Both the position numbers and the translations under genes were made by a program. From Geodermatophilaceae bacterium NBWT11 (lineage in GTDB: Bacteria > Actinomycetota > Actinomycetes > Mycobacteriales > Geodermatophilaceae): a stretch of DNA of 64,000 nt. Numbering within the stretch: position 1 is the first letter of the stretch; every line of letters starts with the position of its first letter. The stretch spans positions 3,038,001 through 3,102,000 of the forward strand of contig CP043652.1 of assembly GCA_014218215.1 (NCBI GenBank). Reading direction: 5' to 3'. Of the stretch, positions 8,082 to 16,486 are shown piece after piece. Below the pieces are notes generated by a model. The model had not been told where the DNA came from. It ran no database searches and worked only from the letters and a program-made list of their open reading frames with translations.

Positions 8082-8884
8082 GCCGACAGCACCGCGCGCA
8101 CGCGGTCCATGGCCGGGCCGAGCTGGGCGTCGACCCGGCGCACCCCGGTCTCGGCGATCGCACCGGCCCGCTCGACGGTGTCGTCGCCGACGACCCGGAC
8201 GGTGTCGGGCACCTGGTCGAGCACCGCGGCGGGGATGCGCTCCAGGTCGTCGGGGTGCAGCCGGACGACGGTGGGTCCGTCGGCGGGGGACAGTGCCAGC
8301 GCCCGGCGCAACGCGTCGATGCCCGGCCGGCGGACGACGGCCAGCTCCCGGGCGAAGACCTCCTCGACCAGCGTCAGCGCCGTGCGCAGCAGCAGCTCGT
8401 GCAGCTCCTCGCCCCCCGCGGGCGGGGTGGCGTCGACCTGGGCGCAGGCGGCGGTGAGCGCGGCGACGGCCGAGGCGGTCCGGCCCTCCCAGCGCTGCTG
8501 AGCCACGGCCGCGCGCTGGGCGGCCTCGGCCTCGGCGCGGGCCACGGCGTCGGCGGCGACCGCCGTGCCCTCGGCGTGCCCGGCGGCCCAGCCCTGCTCC
8601 CGGGCCTCCTGACGCAGCCGGTCGAGCTCGGCGGCGTAGACCTCCTCGAGCCGGGGCGCCGGGGCGTCGCCGACCCGTCGTCCGGCCGTCGTCGTCCGGC
8701 GGTCGGGCACGTACGCGGTCACCGCGTCGGACCCGCCGCGCAGCACCGCGCCGGCCGGCGCGCCGTCGGGGACCGGGTACAGCACCGGCGGGGCCGGCTG
8801 CTGGGTGCGGACCGCGGGGCGACCGGGGCCGCGGGCGGAGCGGTCCCAGGCGACGGCGCGGGCGGTGGACTCCCCGCGCAGCAC
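8078..8884 (-). CDS. fliH: Flagellar assembly protein FliH
   Basis: 268 residues using the GTG at 8884, just beyond the fliG stop, with GGGAG close ahead. After a disordered Pro/Arg-rich N-terminus, a long Ala/Glu/Arg helix (EVYAAELDRLRQEAREQG, GHAEGTAVAADAVARAEAEA) leads to the conserved C-terminal domain (ALTLVEEVFAREL, VRLHPDDLERIPA, AIAETGVRRVDAQL). FliH regulates FliI and carries it to the export gate. The start is uncertain: a second GTG about 57 residues in (VTAYVPD) is also possible. Confidence 0.88.
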   Translation of the reverse strand: MLRGESTARAVAWDRSARGPGRPAVRTQQPAPPVLYPVPDGAPAGAVLRGGSDAVTAYVPDRRTTTAGRRVGDAPAPRLEEVYAAELDRLRQEAREQGWAAGHAEGTAVAADAVARAEAEAAQRAAVAQQRWEGRTASAVAALTAACAQVDATPPAGGEELHELLLRTALTLVEEVFARELAVVRRPGIDALRRALALSPADGPTVVRLHPDDLERIPAAVLDQVPDTVRVVGDDTVERAGAIAETGVRRVDAQLGPAMDRVRAVLSA

Positions 8885-8891
8885 GGCTCCC

Positions 8892-9974
8892 TCAGGCGAT
8901 GAGATCGTCCTCACCCCCTCGGTCGATGACGATCTGGCCGGACTCCTCCATGGCGCGCAGCGCGGCCACGACCCGGGCCTGGGCCTCGCCCACGGTGGCC
9001 GCGCGGACCGGGCCGAGCAGCTCGATCTCGTCGCCGAGGTCCAGCGCCGCCCGCTCGGAGAGGTTGCGCATGACCTTGTCGCGGACGTCGTCCCGGACGC
9101 CCTTGAGCGCAGCGGCGAGGTCCGCGGTCGCGACCTCGCGCAGCACCAGCTGCATGGACCGGTCGTCGACCACGACGATGTCCTCGAAGACGAACATCTG
9201 CGAGCGGACCTTCTCGGCGAGCTCGGGGTCCGAGGCCGACAGCGACTCCAGGATCGACTTCTCCGTGGGCCGGGACGCGCGGTTGATGATCTCGACGAGG
9301 GTCTCGACACCGCCGGCGGAGGAGAGCTCCGGGCTGGCCAGCAGCGAGCCCATCCGGCGGCTGATCTCGTCCTCGACCAGCCGGATGACCTCGGGGGAGG
9401 TGCGGTCCATCATCGCGATGCGCAGCGCGACGTCGGCCTGCCGCTCGGGGGCCAGTCGGCTCATCAGCTCGGCGGCCTGCGTGGCGGGCAGGTGGGCCAG
9501 CACCAGCGCGATGATCTGCGGGTGCTCCTCGCGGAGGAAGGACAGCAGCTGCCGGGTGTCGGCGTTGCGCAGCGAGGTGAACGGCGGGTCGACGTAGACG
9601 GTCTGCAGGCGGCCCAGCACGGCCTCGGCCGCGGCGTCGCCGAGGCCGGCGGTGAGCGCCTCGCGGGCGAACTCCAGCCCGCCGGCGCCCAGCGCGCTCG
9701 GGTTGACCATCCGCTCGTGGAACTCGAAGAGCACGTCGTCGACGTCGGTGGGGGCCACGTCCTTGAGCCGCATGAGCTCGCCGGTGAGGGCGTCGATCTC
9801 CGCGGGGGTCAGCTGTGCCATGACGGTGCCGGCCTCCTCGCGGGACATCTGGGCGAGGAACAACGCGGCCTTGCGCAACCCGGACAGGTCGCGGCGGGGC
9901 AGCCGGACGGGAGCCCGGTCCAACTCGCTCCCGGGCTCCAGGCCGACCATCTGCTCGACGCTCGTCAGGCTCAC
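8892..9974 (-). CDS. fliG: Flagellar motor switch protein FliG
   Basis: 360 residues. It has the N-terminal domain that binds FliF, the middle domain with the EHPQ motif (residues 150-153, FLREEHPQIIALVLAHLP), and the C-terminal torque-generating domain with FVFEDIVVVDDRSMQLVLREV and KVMRNLSERAA. FliG converts stator force into rotation and sets rotation direction. It overlaps fliF by 4 bp and is followed closely by fliH. fliM and fliN are not in the window and probably lie beyond fliL. Confidence 0.97.
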   Translation of the reverse strand: MSLTSVEQMVGLEPGSELDRAPVRLPRRDLSGLRKAALFLAQMSREEAGTVMAQLTPAEIDALTGELMRLKDVAPTDVDDVLFEFHERMVNPSALGAGGLEFAREALTAGLGDAAAEAVLGRLQTVYVDPPFTSLRNADTRQLLSFLREEHPQIIALVLAHLPATQAAELMSRLAPERQADVALRIAMMDRTSPEVIRLVEDEISRRMGSLLASPELSSAGGVETLVEIINRASRPTEKSILESLSASDPELAEKVRSQMFVFEDIVVVDDRSMQLVLREVATADLAAALKGVRDDVRDKVMRNLSERAALDLGDEIELLGPVRAATVGEAQARVVAALRAMEESGQIVIDRGGEDDLIA

Positions 9975-11545
9975 GTGCGGCTCTCGGCCAGCCAGCCGCG
10001 CAGGGTCGAGGCCACCGCGTCGGGCTGTGCCTCGATCATCGAGGTGATCTCACCGCGCAGCCGCTGCCGCTCCAGGGCCTCGATGGCCGCCGAGGTGCGC
10101 AGGTCCAGGCGGGCGTCGCGGGTGCTGGTGACCATGAGCGGGTCGAGGTCGTCGCCGGCCTCCAGCTCCAGGGCCTCGTAGTCCTCGTCGGCGAGGGCCT
10201 CCTGGCGCTTGCGGTTGCGCCACCAGACCAGCAGCACCAGCAGCAGCAGGCCGCCCACGATCGAGCCGGTCTTCACCAGCGACCACATCCGGTCGCTGGC
10301 CTCGGCCGCGGCGGAGGCGGCCAGGTCGGCGGCGGCAGCGTCGGCGGCGGAGGTGTCGAAGGCCATCGAGGCCACGGTGATCGCGTCGCCACGGGCCGGG
10401 TCGAGGGCGACGGCGTTGCTCACCAGGTCCTGCACGGTGCCGGGGGCGACCGTGGCGCCGCCGGCGGAGTTCATCAGCACCGAGACGGTGAGCCGCTCGA
10501 CCGAGCCGGGGGCCGCGATCGTCGTCGTCGTCGTGGTGTCGACCGGGTTGTTCGCGGTGGTCGACTCCCGGTTGTACGAGCCGTCGCCACCCTGCCCGGC
10601 GGCCGCGCCGTCGGTGCCGAGCACGCCGGCCGCGGCACCGCCGGTGCCGGTGTACTGCTCGGTGCTGGTGGTCTCGGCCAGCGCCGGGAGCTCCTGGGGG
10701 TAGCTGTAGGTCTGCGAGGTGCTGTTGCTCTGGTCGAAGTCCAGCGAGGCGGCGACGGTGACCACGGCGTTGCCGGCACCCAGCGCGCGGTCGAGCATGT
10801 TCTGGGCGTTGGTGGCCAGCCGCTGCTCGAAGGCAGAGGTGTCGTCGGCCTGGGCCTGGCTGCCGGCACCGGCGCCGTTCTCCGAGGACAGCAGGCGGCC
10901 GGTGGAGTCGCTGACGGTGACCTGGTCGGGCTCCATGCCGTCCACCGAGCTGGAGACCAGGTGGGTGACCGACTGGACCTGCTCGCCGGACAGGTCGGTG
11001 CCCGGGCGCAGCTGCAGCAGGACCGATGCCTTCGGCTTGCTCTCGTCGGTCACGAAGACCTCGTCCTTGGGCATCGCGATGTGCACGGTGGCCGCGGTGA
11101 CGCCGTCGATCGCCTCGAGGGTGTTCGACAGCTCACCCTCCAGCGCCCGCTGGTAGGTCGTCTGCTGCTCGAACTCGCTGGTGGTGATGCCCTGCTCGTC
11201 CAGCAGCGAGTAGCCGGTGTCCGAGCCCGCGGGCAGGCCGAGGCCGGCCATCGTCAGGCGCAGCGAGTAGACCTGGTCCTTCGGGACCATGATCGTCCCG
11301 CTGCCGTCGGGCAGCTGGTAGCTGACGCCCTCGGCGTTGAGCTCGTCGACGATCGCCGAGGCGTCGGTCGAGGACAGGTTGGAGAACAGCGGCTCGTAGG
11401 TGGGGGCGGTGACCCAGCGGACGAAGACGAACCCGCCCACGGCGATCCCGAGGACCAGGGCGATGACGGTGGCCTTCTGCGCGAAGGTCAGGGTGGCCAG
11501 CGTGGCGCGGACGCGGTCCAGGGGACCGGCGAGGGCGGCGGGCAT
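9971..11545 (-). CDS. fliF: Flagellar MS-ring protein FliF
   Basis: 524 residues. One membrane helix lies near the N-terminus (about 23-46, ATVIALVLGIAVGGFVFVRW) and one near the C-terminus (about 425-447, SIVGGLLLLVLLVWW). Between them are ring-building motifs: YEPLFSNLSSTDASAIV, YQRALEGELSNTLEAIDGV and ATVHIAMPKDEVF. The C-terminal cytoplasmic tail would bind FliG. FliF forms the first platform of the basal body. The ATG start overlaps the fliE stop by one base. Confidence 0.96.
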   Translation of the reverse strand: MPAALAGPLDRVRATLATLTFAQKATVIALVLGIAVGGFVFVRWVTAPTYEPLFSNLSSTDASAIVDELNAEGVSYQLPDGSGTIMVPKDQVYSLRLTMAGLGLPAGSDTGYSLLDEQGITTSEFEQQTTYQRALEGELSNTLEAIDGVTAATVHIAMPKDEVFVTDESKPKASVLLQLRPGTDLSGEQVQSVTHLVSSSVDGMEPDQVTVSDSTGRLLSSENGAGAGSQAQADDTSAFEQRLATNAQNMLDRALGAGNAVVTVAASLDFDQSNSTSQTYSYPQELPALAETTSTEQYTGTGGAAAGVLGTDGAAAGQGGDGSYNRESTTANNPVDTTTTTTIAAPGSVERLTVSVLMNSAGGATVAPGTVQDLVSNAVALDPARGDAITVASMAFDTSAADAAAADLAASAAAEASDRMWSLVKTGSIVGGLLLLVLLVWWRNRKRQEALADEDYEALELEAGDDLDPLMVTSTRDARLDLRTSAAIEALERQRLRGEITSMIEAQPDAVASTLRGWLAESRT

Positions 11546-11946
11546 CAGACCGGCATCCGCATGATCTCGTTGAAGGCGTCGACGGCCTTGTTCTTGATCG
11601 TGACGACGGCGTCGGTGGCCAGGCGGGCCTCGGACGCGGCGATCATGTAGTCGTGCACGTCCTGCAGGTCGCCGGTGGCGGCCTGGGTGGCGTAGGTGTC
11701 GGCGGTGCTCTGCAGGCCCTGCAGCTGCCCGATCGACTGCGTGAGGACGTCGGCGAACGTGCTGCCCTGCGCGTTGACCGGGGCCTGCACCGCGGAGGTG
11801 GCCGAGCCGCCGCCCAGTCCGCCGACGCCCTGGGTCAGCAGACCGCTGACGTCGGTGGCCGGGACGCTGTTGCTGGCGCCGTTGGCGATGTAGCCGGAGT
11901 TGAAGCCGACCCCGTAGCCGGTGGTCAGGGCGATCGGAGAGGTCAC
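11545..11946 (-). CDS. fliE: Flagellar hook-basal body protein FliE
   Basis: 133 residues. The C-terminal two thirds match FliE: STFADVLTQSIGQLQGLQS, LQDVHDYMIAASEARLATDA and the closing FNEIMRMPV, nearly invariant in the family. The Gly/Ser-rich first 60 residues are an extension relative to the about 105-residue enterobacterial protein. FliE joins the MS ring to the rod and assembles before FlgB/FlgC. The GTG start overlaps flgC by 4 bp. Confidence 0.95.
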   Translation of the reverse strand: MTSPIALTTGYGVGFNSGYIANGASNSVPATDVSGLLTQGVGGLGGGSATSAVQAPVNAQGSTFADVLTQSIGQLQGLQSTADTYATQAATGDLQDVHDYMIAASEARLATDAVVTIKNKAVDAFNEIMRMPV

Positions 11947-12353
11947 AGGTTCTTCCCGAGCTGCAGGGCCGCCTGGTAGGCGTCGGTGGCGCGCGAGATC
12001 GCGCTGATGTTGGCCTGGTAGCCGCGCTGGGCGATGATCAGGTTCGTCATCTGGGTGCCGAGGTCGATGTCGGGCATCCGGACGTAGCCCTCGTCGTCGG
12101 CCAGCGGGTTGTCGGGGGAGTAGACGAGCTTGCCCTCGGCGCTGCCGAAGGCCGCACCGGCCACCCGCACGCCGCCGGAGCCCGAGCCGTAGTCGACGGC
12201 CTGGGCGACGATGAACCGCTCCTTGAAGGCCTCCTGGTCCGGCGCCGCCGCGGTGTTGATGTTGGCGATGTTGTCCGAGACCGCGTCGAGGTACTTGCGG
12301 TGCAGCGTCATCCCCGAGCCGGAGATGGAGATCGAGTCGAAGACGGCCATCAC
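11943..12353 (-). CDS. flgC: Flagellar proximal rod protein FlgC
   Basis: 136 residues, standard length. Rod signatures are SISGSGMTLHRKYLDAVSDN followed by IANINT, YVRMPDIDLGTQMTNLIIAQ and RGYQANISAISRATDAYQAAL. It builds the proximal rod with FlgB. The start is GTG-ATG: GTG at 12353 overlaps the flgB stop, with ATG three bases later as an alternative. Confidence 0.96.
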   Translation of the reverse strand: MMAVFDSISISGSGMTLHRKYLDAVSDNIANINTAAAPDQEAFKERFIVAQAVDYGSGSGGVRVAGAAFGSAEGKLVYSPDNPLADDEGYVRMPDIDLGTQMTNLIIAQRGYQANISAISRATDAYQAALQLGKNL

Positions 12354-12697
12354 TGCGTCCGGAGCGCGCTGCGCAGGAGGTCGTACTTGCCGTTGAGCGC
12401 CGACAGGGCCAGCTGGTAGCGCAGCCCCGTCTCGGTGGCGATGACCGTCTCGGAGTCCAGGTCGACGTTGTTGCCGTCGGTCCGGGTGGCGGCCAGCGAG
12501 CGGGTCACGGTGCCCCCGCCGGCGGTCGGGGTCTCGCCGTCGGCGAGCTCGGTGCGCAGCATCGACTCGAAGTCGGTGCGGCCGGCGAGGAAGCCCGGGG
12601 TGTTGACGTTCGCGATGTTGTCGGCACTGACGCGCTGCCGCTGGGAGAGCCCGGAGAGTGCTGCGTGCAGCGTGCTCATCGTGGCGTCCGCGATCAT
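12350..12697 (-). CDS. flgB: Flagellar rod protein FlgB
   Basis: 115 residues. The N-terminus contains LHAALSGLSQRQRVSADNIA then NVNTPGFLAGRTDFE, and the C-terminus LALSALNGKYDLLRSALR, the axial helix of FlgB. The family member is slightly short. It is the first gene of the long hook-basal body operon (flgB to flgE). GGAGG lies 8 bases before the ATG. About 65 bases upstream is GCCGATGA, a candidate -10 element like that of fliD. Confidence 0.94.
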   Translation of the reverse strand: MIADATMSTLHAALSGLSQRQRVSADNIANVNTPGFLAGRTDFESMLRTELADGETPTAGGGTVTRSLAATRTDGNNVDLDSETVIATETGLRYQLALSALNGKYDLLRSALRTQ

Positions 12698-12761
12698 CTT
12701 CGAGCCTCCGACTGGTCCGCGTCAGGACCCCGGGGAGGGGGCCGTCTCTCGCGCGAACCGT

Positions 12762-12790
12762 TCATCGGCAGTGCTCGGTGGCACCGTGAC
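12762..12790 (-). promoter_or_regulatory. Candidate sigma-28-type promoter of flgB operon
   Basis: On the minus strand GTCACG (12790-12785) is followed after 15 bases by GCCGATGA (12769-12762). The -10 is identical to that of fliD, while the -35 matches the CTCAAG pattern at only four of six bases. It sits about 65 bases upstream of the flgB ATG. Weaker than the fliC, fliD and sigma-gene sites. Confidence 0.4.
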
Positions 12791-12833
12791 CACCGGGGCC
12801 GAACGGACTGCTGTGACTCGTGTGGTTGCTGCG

Positions 12834-13247
12834 TCAGACCGGTCGGTCGATGAAGGAGGACTCCGGGCGGCTGGGGGACTGCGACATCCGGGCCGCCACG
12901 TCGCGCTGACGGCGGGACTGCACGATGCCCTCCACGAGGGCCTCGGCGACCGCCAGCTGGTGCTGCAGGAGGCGCGCGGCCCGCTCGCGCAGGTCCGCCG
13001 GCATCGGGCCCAGGCCGGTCGGGGGGACCCAGTCCGAGGAGCGTCGTCCCCAGGCGGCGATCTCGGCGGCCGACGCCCCGGCCAGGGTGCGCTCGGCGTG
13101 GTGGGTGTCGGCCTCGATGACGTCCAGGGCGTCGGCCCAGGCCTGCCGGCGTTCCTCGCGGCCCCCGGGGTGCCGGTCCTCGGCGCGGTTGGCCGGGGCG
13201 GACCGGAGCTCGCCGGGGCCCACCCTGCGGAGCCCGGGGACGGTCAC
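12834..13247 (-). CDS. Small protein after fliS, possible FliT-like chaperone
   Basis: 137 residues, Arg/Ala/Glu-rich, with two probable long helices (REERRQAWADALDVIEAD and LRERAARLLQHQLAVAEALV). No domain is recognised with certainty. It starts at GTG overlapping the fliS stop by 4 bp, so it is coupled to fliS and fliD. In many flagellar clusters the fliD-fliS pair is followed by a small, helical, poorly conserved FliT-type chaperone for the filament cap. That is the best contextual guess here, not a sequence-based assignment. Confidence 0.6.
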   Translation of the reverse strand: MTVPGLRRVGPGELRSAPANRAEDRHPGGREERRQAWADALDVIEADTHHAERTLAGASAAEIAAWGRRSSDWVPPTGLGPMPADLRERAARLLQHQLAVAEALVEGIVQSRRQRDVAARMSQSPSRPESSFIDRPV

Positions 13248-13627
13248 ACCGGGCCGGAGCTCAGCAGCGCCGCGGCCTCGGACCAGGCGTCGCGCAGCGG
13301 CTCGACGACGGTGCGGCAGTCGGCCACCCGGCGGGCGTCGCCCTTCACGTTGGCCATCACCAGCTCGCTGTGCACCCAGGTGTACAGCGAGGACAGCGCG
13401 GGGCCGCCGTCCCAGTCGTCGACGTTCAGCGTGCCGTGCAGCTCCAGGACGATGTCCTGGGCGTGCATGAGCTGCTCGCTGGCGGCCACCCGGTCGCCCT
13501 CGCCGAGGGCGGTCTGGGCGCGCTGGAGGTCCAGGGCGAGGCGGTCGTAGAGCATGACGAGCAGACGCTGGGGGGACGCGGTCGCGACCGACTCGTTCAC
13601 GTAGCGGGCACGCAGGGCGGCAGTCAT
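13244..13627 (-). CDS. fliS: Flagellin chaperone FliS
   Basis: 127 residues, normal length. The pattern RYVNESVATASPQRLLVMLY near the N-terminus, LDLQRAQTALGEGDRVAASEQ in the middle and YTWVHSELVMANVKGDARRV near the C-terminus are typical of FliS. It binds the C-terminal helix of flagellin in the cytoplasm and stops premature polymerisation. The ATG follows AGGAG. It lies 34 bases after fliD, with which it is probably co-transcribed. Confidence 0.95.
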   Translation of the reverse strand: MTAALRARYVNESVATASPQRLLVMLYDRLALDLQRAQTALGEGDRVAASEQLMHAQDIVLELHGTLNVDDWDGGPALSSLYTWVHSELVMANVKGDARRVADCRTVVEPLRDAWSEAAALLSSGPV

Positions 13628-13661
13628 TCGGGGTTCTCCTGGGCTACGGGGGAGCGGGCGG

Positions 13662-15026
13662 TCAGGACGACGCGTTGGGGTTGTAGAGCTGGTTGATCTG
13701 CGAGCTCAGCCACGAGGACTGGTTCTTGATCGTGTTCAGCGCGGTCTCCAGGGCGGAGAACTGTCGGGTGAGCGTGGCCTTGCGGGCCTCGAGCCGGATG
13801 TCGAAGGCGTCGACCTTGTCCTGGATCGCCTTGGCCAGGGTGTCCCGGCCGGTGGCCAGCTGGACCAGGGTGCCGGTCGAGGAGTCGCTGGCGGTCTTGG
13901 CCAGGGCGGCCAGCCTGCCGGCGATGCCGGTGGTGCTGCCCGCGCCGGACAGCAGGGCCGAGGTGCCGGCCGGGTCGCTGCTCAGCTTGGCGGTGAACAC
14001 GGCGGCGTCGAAGGTGAGCTTGCCGTCCCGGGTGAGCTGCAGGCCGATGGTGCTGGCGCTGGTGCCGCCGATGGCCGTGGAGATCGCGTCGAGCACCTGG
14101 TCGGACAGCTGGACCAGCGCCCGGTCGCCCTGCAGCGTGGCCGTGGCCTGGCCGGCGGTGGAGGTCGTGTAGCCCTTGATGACGCCGAGGGCGCCGTTGG
14201 CGGCGTCGACGAGCGCCTGCACCTTGGCCGTGATCGACGCCGCGTCGCTCCCGACCCGGACGGTGGTGGAGGTGGTCGGGTCCGCCGCGGAGACGGTCAC
14301 CGAGACCCCGGCAACCAGGTCGGTGAAGGTGTTCGTGGCCGACGTGGCCAGCACGCCCGCCCCGAGGTCGAGCTCGGCGTCCTGGGCGGGCGTGGTGGTC
14401 AGGAACGACGACCCTGCGCTCGCCTCGTCCTCGTCGGCCGACACGACGGTCCGCCCGCCGGCGGCCCCGGTGGCGTCGCTGCTGATCTGCAGCCGGAACT
14501 GGTTGGCCCCGACCTGGACGATGGTGGCGCGGACCCCGTAGCCGCTGCCGTTGATCGCGGTGACCGCATCGGCCAGCGTCGCGTCGGCCGGCAGGTCGAT
14601 GCTCCCCAGGGTGGCGCCCGTGCTGTCGCGGATCTCGATCGGCCACGCGGGCTGGGCCTGGCGGGCGGGAGCGGTGGCCGAGCTCCACGTGCCGGTGCTG
14701 ATCGACTGACCGGCCGAGGCGAGCCGGGTGACCGAGAAGGTGATGGCCGTGCCGTTGACGGCTGCCGCGGAGGCGCTGGCCGTGACCGACGCGGTCGAGC
14801 TGGTGGCGTTCTTCGCCGCGGAGAGGCTGCTGCTGGTGAGCGCCTCGGCCGCGGTGCGGATCGCGTCGAAGCGGGTGTTGACCGCCCGGTAGGCGGTGGC
14901 CTTGGCCTGGGTGGCCGTCAGCTGGTTCTTCAGCAGCGTCTGCGGACGGGCCTCGACGGCCATCAGCCCGCTGATGATCGAGGTGGTGTCCAGACCGGAG
15001 ACCAGTCCGTCGACTCCGAGTGCCAT
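13662..15026 (-). CDS. fliD: Flagellar filament cap protein FliD
   Basis: 454 residues. The N-terminal motif is GVDGLVSGLDTTSIISGLMA followed by VEARPQTLLKNQL, as in FliD_N. The C-terminal domain has VDAANGALGVIKGYT and ends with a coiled helix (FDIRLEARKATLTRQFSALE, TALNTIKNQSSWLSSQINQL). The centre is Ser/Thr/Ala-rich and variable. FliD sits on the filament tip and inserts flagellin. The ATG is preceded by GGAGGGAG, and a sigma-28-type promoter lies 46-73 bases upstream. Confidence 0.95.
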   Translation of the reverse strand: MALGVDGLVSGLDTTSIISGLMAVEARPQTLLKNQLTATQAKATAYRAVNTRFDAIRTAAEALTSSSLSAAKNATSSTASVTASASAAAVNGTAITFSVTRLASAGQSISTGTWSSATAPARQAQPAWPIEIRDSTGATLGSIDLPADATLADAVTAINGSGYGVRATIVQVGANQFRLQISSDATGAAGGRTVVSADEDEASAGSSFLTTTPAQDAELDLGAGVLATSATNTFTDLVAGVSVTVSAADPTTSTTVRVGSDAASITAKVQALVDAANGALGVIKGYTTSTAGQATATLQGDRALVQLSDQVLDAISTAIGGTSASTIGLQLTRDGKLTFDAAVFTAKLSSDPAGTSALLSGAGSTTGIAGRLAALAKTASDSSTGTLVQLATGRDTLAKAIQDKVDAFDIRLEARKATLTRQFSALETALNTIKNQSSWLSSQINQLYNPNASS

Positions 15027-15071
15027 CGCGTTCTCCCTCCGGTGCCGGATCAGGTGAGTGGTGCCCCCCTG

Positions 15072-15099
15072 TCATCGGCGGTCGGGGGTGCTTGTTGAG
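15072..15099 (-). promoter_or_regulatory. Sigma-28-type promoter of fliD
   Basis: On the minus strand CTCAAC (15099-15094) is followed after 14 bases by GCCGATGA (15079-15072). It belongs to a recurring pair also seen before fliC, the sigma gene and plus-strand genes. The layout matches the known FliA/SigD consensus, TAAA-N15-GCCGATAA. Transcription would start about 40 bases before the fliD ATG. Confidence 0.7.
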
Positions 15100-15150
15100 C
15101 CGAGCGGTCGGTGTGACCCCTCCGGGGGACCGCGCGGTGCCGGAACAGCA

Positions 15151-15184
15151 GTGAGGGGGGCGGCCGGCTGGCCGCCCCCCTCAC
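15151..15184 (-). terminator. Strong terminator after fliC
   Basis: A perfect 15-bp inverted repeat, GTGAGGGGGGCGGCC and its complement, with a GGCT loop, lies 38 bases after the flagellin stop. No T-tract. It isolates the highly expressed fliC from fliD, whose promoter follows directly. Confidence 0.85.
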
Positions 15185-15222
15185 CGGGAGTGCTGTCGTG
15201 CGGGTGTCGCCCCCGCCTCAGC

Positions 15223-16350
15223 TCACTGGAGGAGCTTGAGGACCGACTGGGCCGACTGGTTGGCCTGGGCCAGCATGGAGGTGCCGGCCTGGACCAGGAT
15301 CTGGTTCTTGCTGAACTCGGTCATCTCCGAGGCCATGTCGACGTCGACGATCCGCGACCGGCTGGCGGTCAGGTTCTCGACGGCGATGTTCAGGTTGGCC
15401 GTGGTCTGCTCGAACCGGTTCTGGATGGCACCCAGGTCGGCACGGGAGGTGGAGACGGCGCTGATGGCCTTGTCCAGGGCGACGAGAGCGGCGTTGGCAC
15501 CACCGGCGGCGGTGACGTCGATGCTGTTGACACCCAGGGCGGTGGCCGAGAAGCCACCGGTGGCCGCGGCGGCCGCGGTGTTGGTGCCGGCGGCGTTGAT
15601 GCCACCACCGGCGGTGATCGCGCCGGTGACCGAGGAGTCCTTGGCGCGGACCTCCAGGCCACCGGTCTGGTTGACCGTCGCGGTGTAGGAGAGCTTGAAC
15701 GCGGCGTCGTTGTTCAGCTGGGTGGCGATGGCGTTGGCGTCGCTCGAGACCGTGAGGGCCGCGGTGGTGACGGTCACCCCGCCCTGGGTGAAGGTGGCGG
15801 CAGCGGCGGTGGTCGCGGCCGCACCGTTCGCCCAGGTGCTGACCGAGCCGGAGGCGCCGGTGGACTTGACGCTGGCGGTGATGACCTCGGTGGCGTTGGC
15901 GCCGACCTGGAAGGTGCCGCTGTAGGCGCCGTCCAGGAGCTTCTTGCCGTTGAAGGTGGTCGTGTCGGCGATCCGGGTCAGCTCGGAGTTGAGCTGGGTG
16001 ATCTCGGACTGGATGTTCTTCTTCGCCTCGGTGGACAGACCGCCGTCGTTCGCCGCCTGCACCGACAGGTCGCGCATGCGCTGCAGGATGCCCTGGCTGG
16101 TGGCCAGCGCGCCTTCCGCGGTCTGCACGACGCTGACGCCGTCCTGGGTGTTGCGGACGGCGACCTTGAGGCCACCGATCTGGGACTTCATGCCCTCCGA
16201 GATGGCCAGGCCCGCAGCGTCGTCCGCAGCGCGGTTGATGCGGAAGCCCGAGGACAGCTTCTCCAGCGACTTGTTCATCGCCGAGTCGTTGACCGACAGG
16301 TTGCGGTAGGCGTTCATCGCGGCGGTGTTGGTGTTGATGCGCATGCCCAT
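15223..16350 (-). CDS. fliC: Flagellin FliC
   Basis: 375 residues. The N-terminal D0/D1 region (about 1-140) has MRINTNTAAMNAYRNL, LSSGFRINRAADDAAGLAIS and NTQDGVSVVQTAEGAL. The C-terminal region (about 290-375) has RIVDVDMASEMTEFSKNQIL and ends LAQANQSAQSVLKLLQ. The central D2 region is Ala/Thr/Gly-rich and variable. This is the only flagellin gene in the window. AGGAGG lies six bases before the ATG. It is monocistronic between a sigma-28-type promoter and a strong hairpin terminator. The leader has GGA motifs that CsrA could bind. Confidence 0.98.
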   Translation of the reverse strand: MGMRINTNTAAMNAYRNLSVNDSAMNKSLEKLSSGFRINRAADDAAGLAISEGMKSQIGGLKVAVRNTQDGVSVVQTAEGALATSQGILQRMRDLSVQAANDGGLSTEAKKNIQSEITQLNSELTRIADTTTFNGKKLLDGAYSGTFQVGANATEVITASVKSTGASGSVSTWANGAAATTAAAATFTQGGVTVTTAALTVSSDANAIATQLNNDAAFKLSYTATVNQTGGLEVRAKDSSVTGAITAGGGINAAGTNTAAAAATGGFSATALGVNSIDVTAAGGANAALVALDKAISAVSTSRADLGAIQNRFEQTTANLNIAVENLTASRSRIVDVDMASEMTEFSKNQILVQAGTSMLAQANQSAQSVLKLLQ

Positions 16351-16420
16351 GGTGATCCTCCTGGATTAAGGCTGTGCTGGTGTGTCCCGCTGCATCCGTG
16401 CTGCGGGGGGTGCAGTGACC

Positions 16421-16449
16421 ACTACGGCTGGGGGGCCGGCGGTCTTGAG
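16421..16449 (-). promoter_or_regulatory. Sigma-28-type promoter of fliC
   Basis: On the minus strand CTCAAG (16449-16444), within TTCGGCTCAAG, is followed after 15 bases by GCCGTAGT (16428-16421). It would give a leader of roughly 65 bases. The -35 context CGTTTCGGCTCAA recurs exactly on the plus strand at 20804-20816. Confidence 0.75.
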
Positions 16450-16486
16450 CCGAAACGAGGAGATCTGCAGACCTCCCTCGAAGGGG

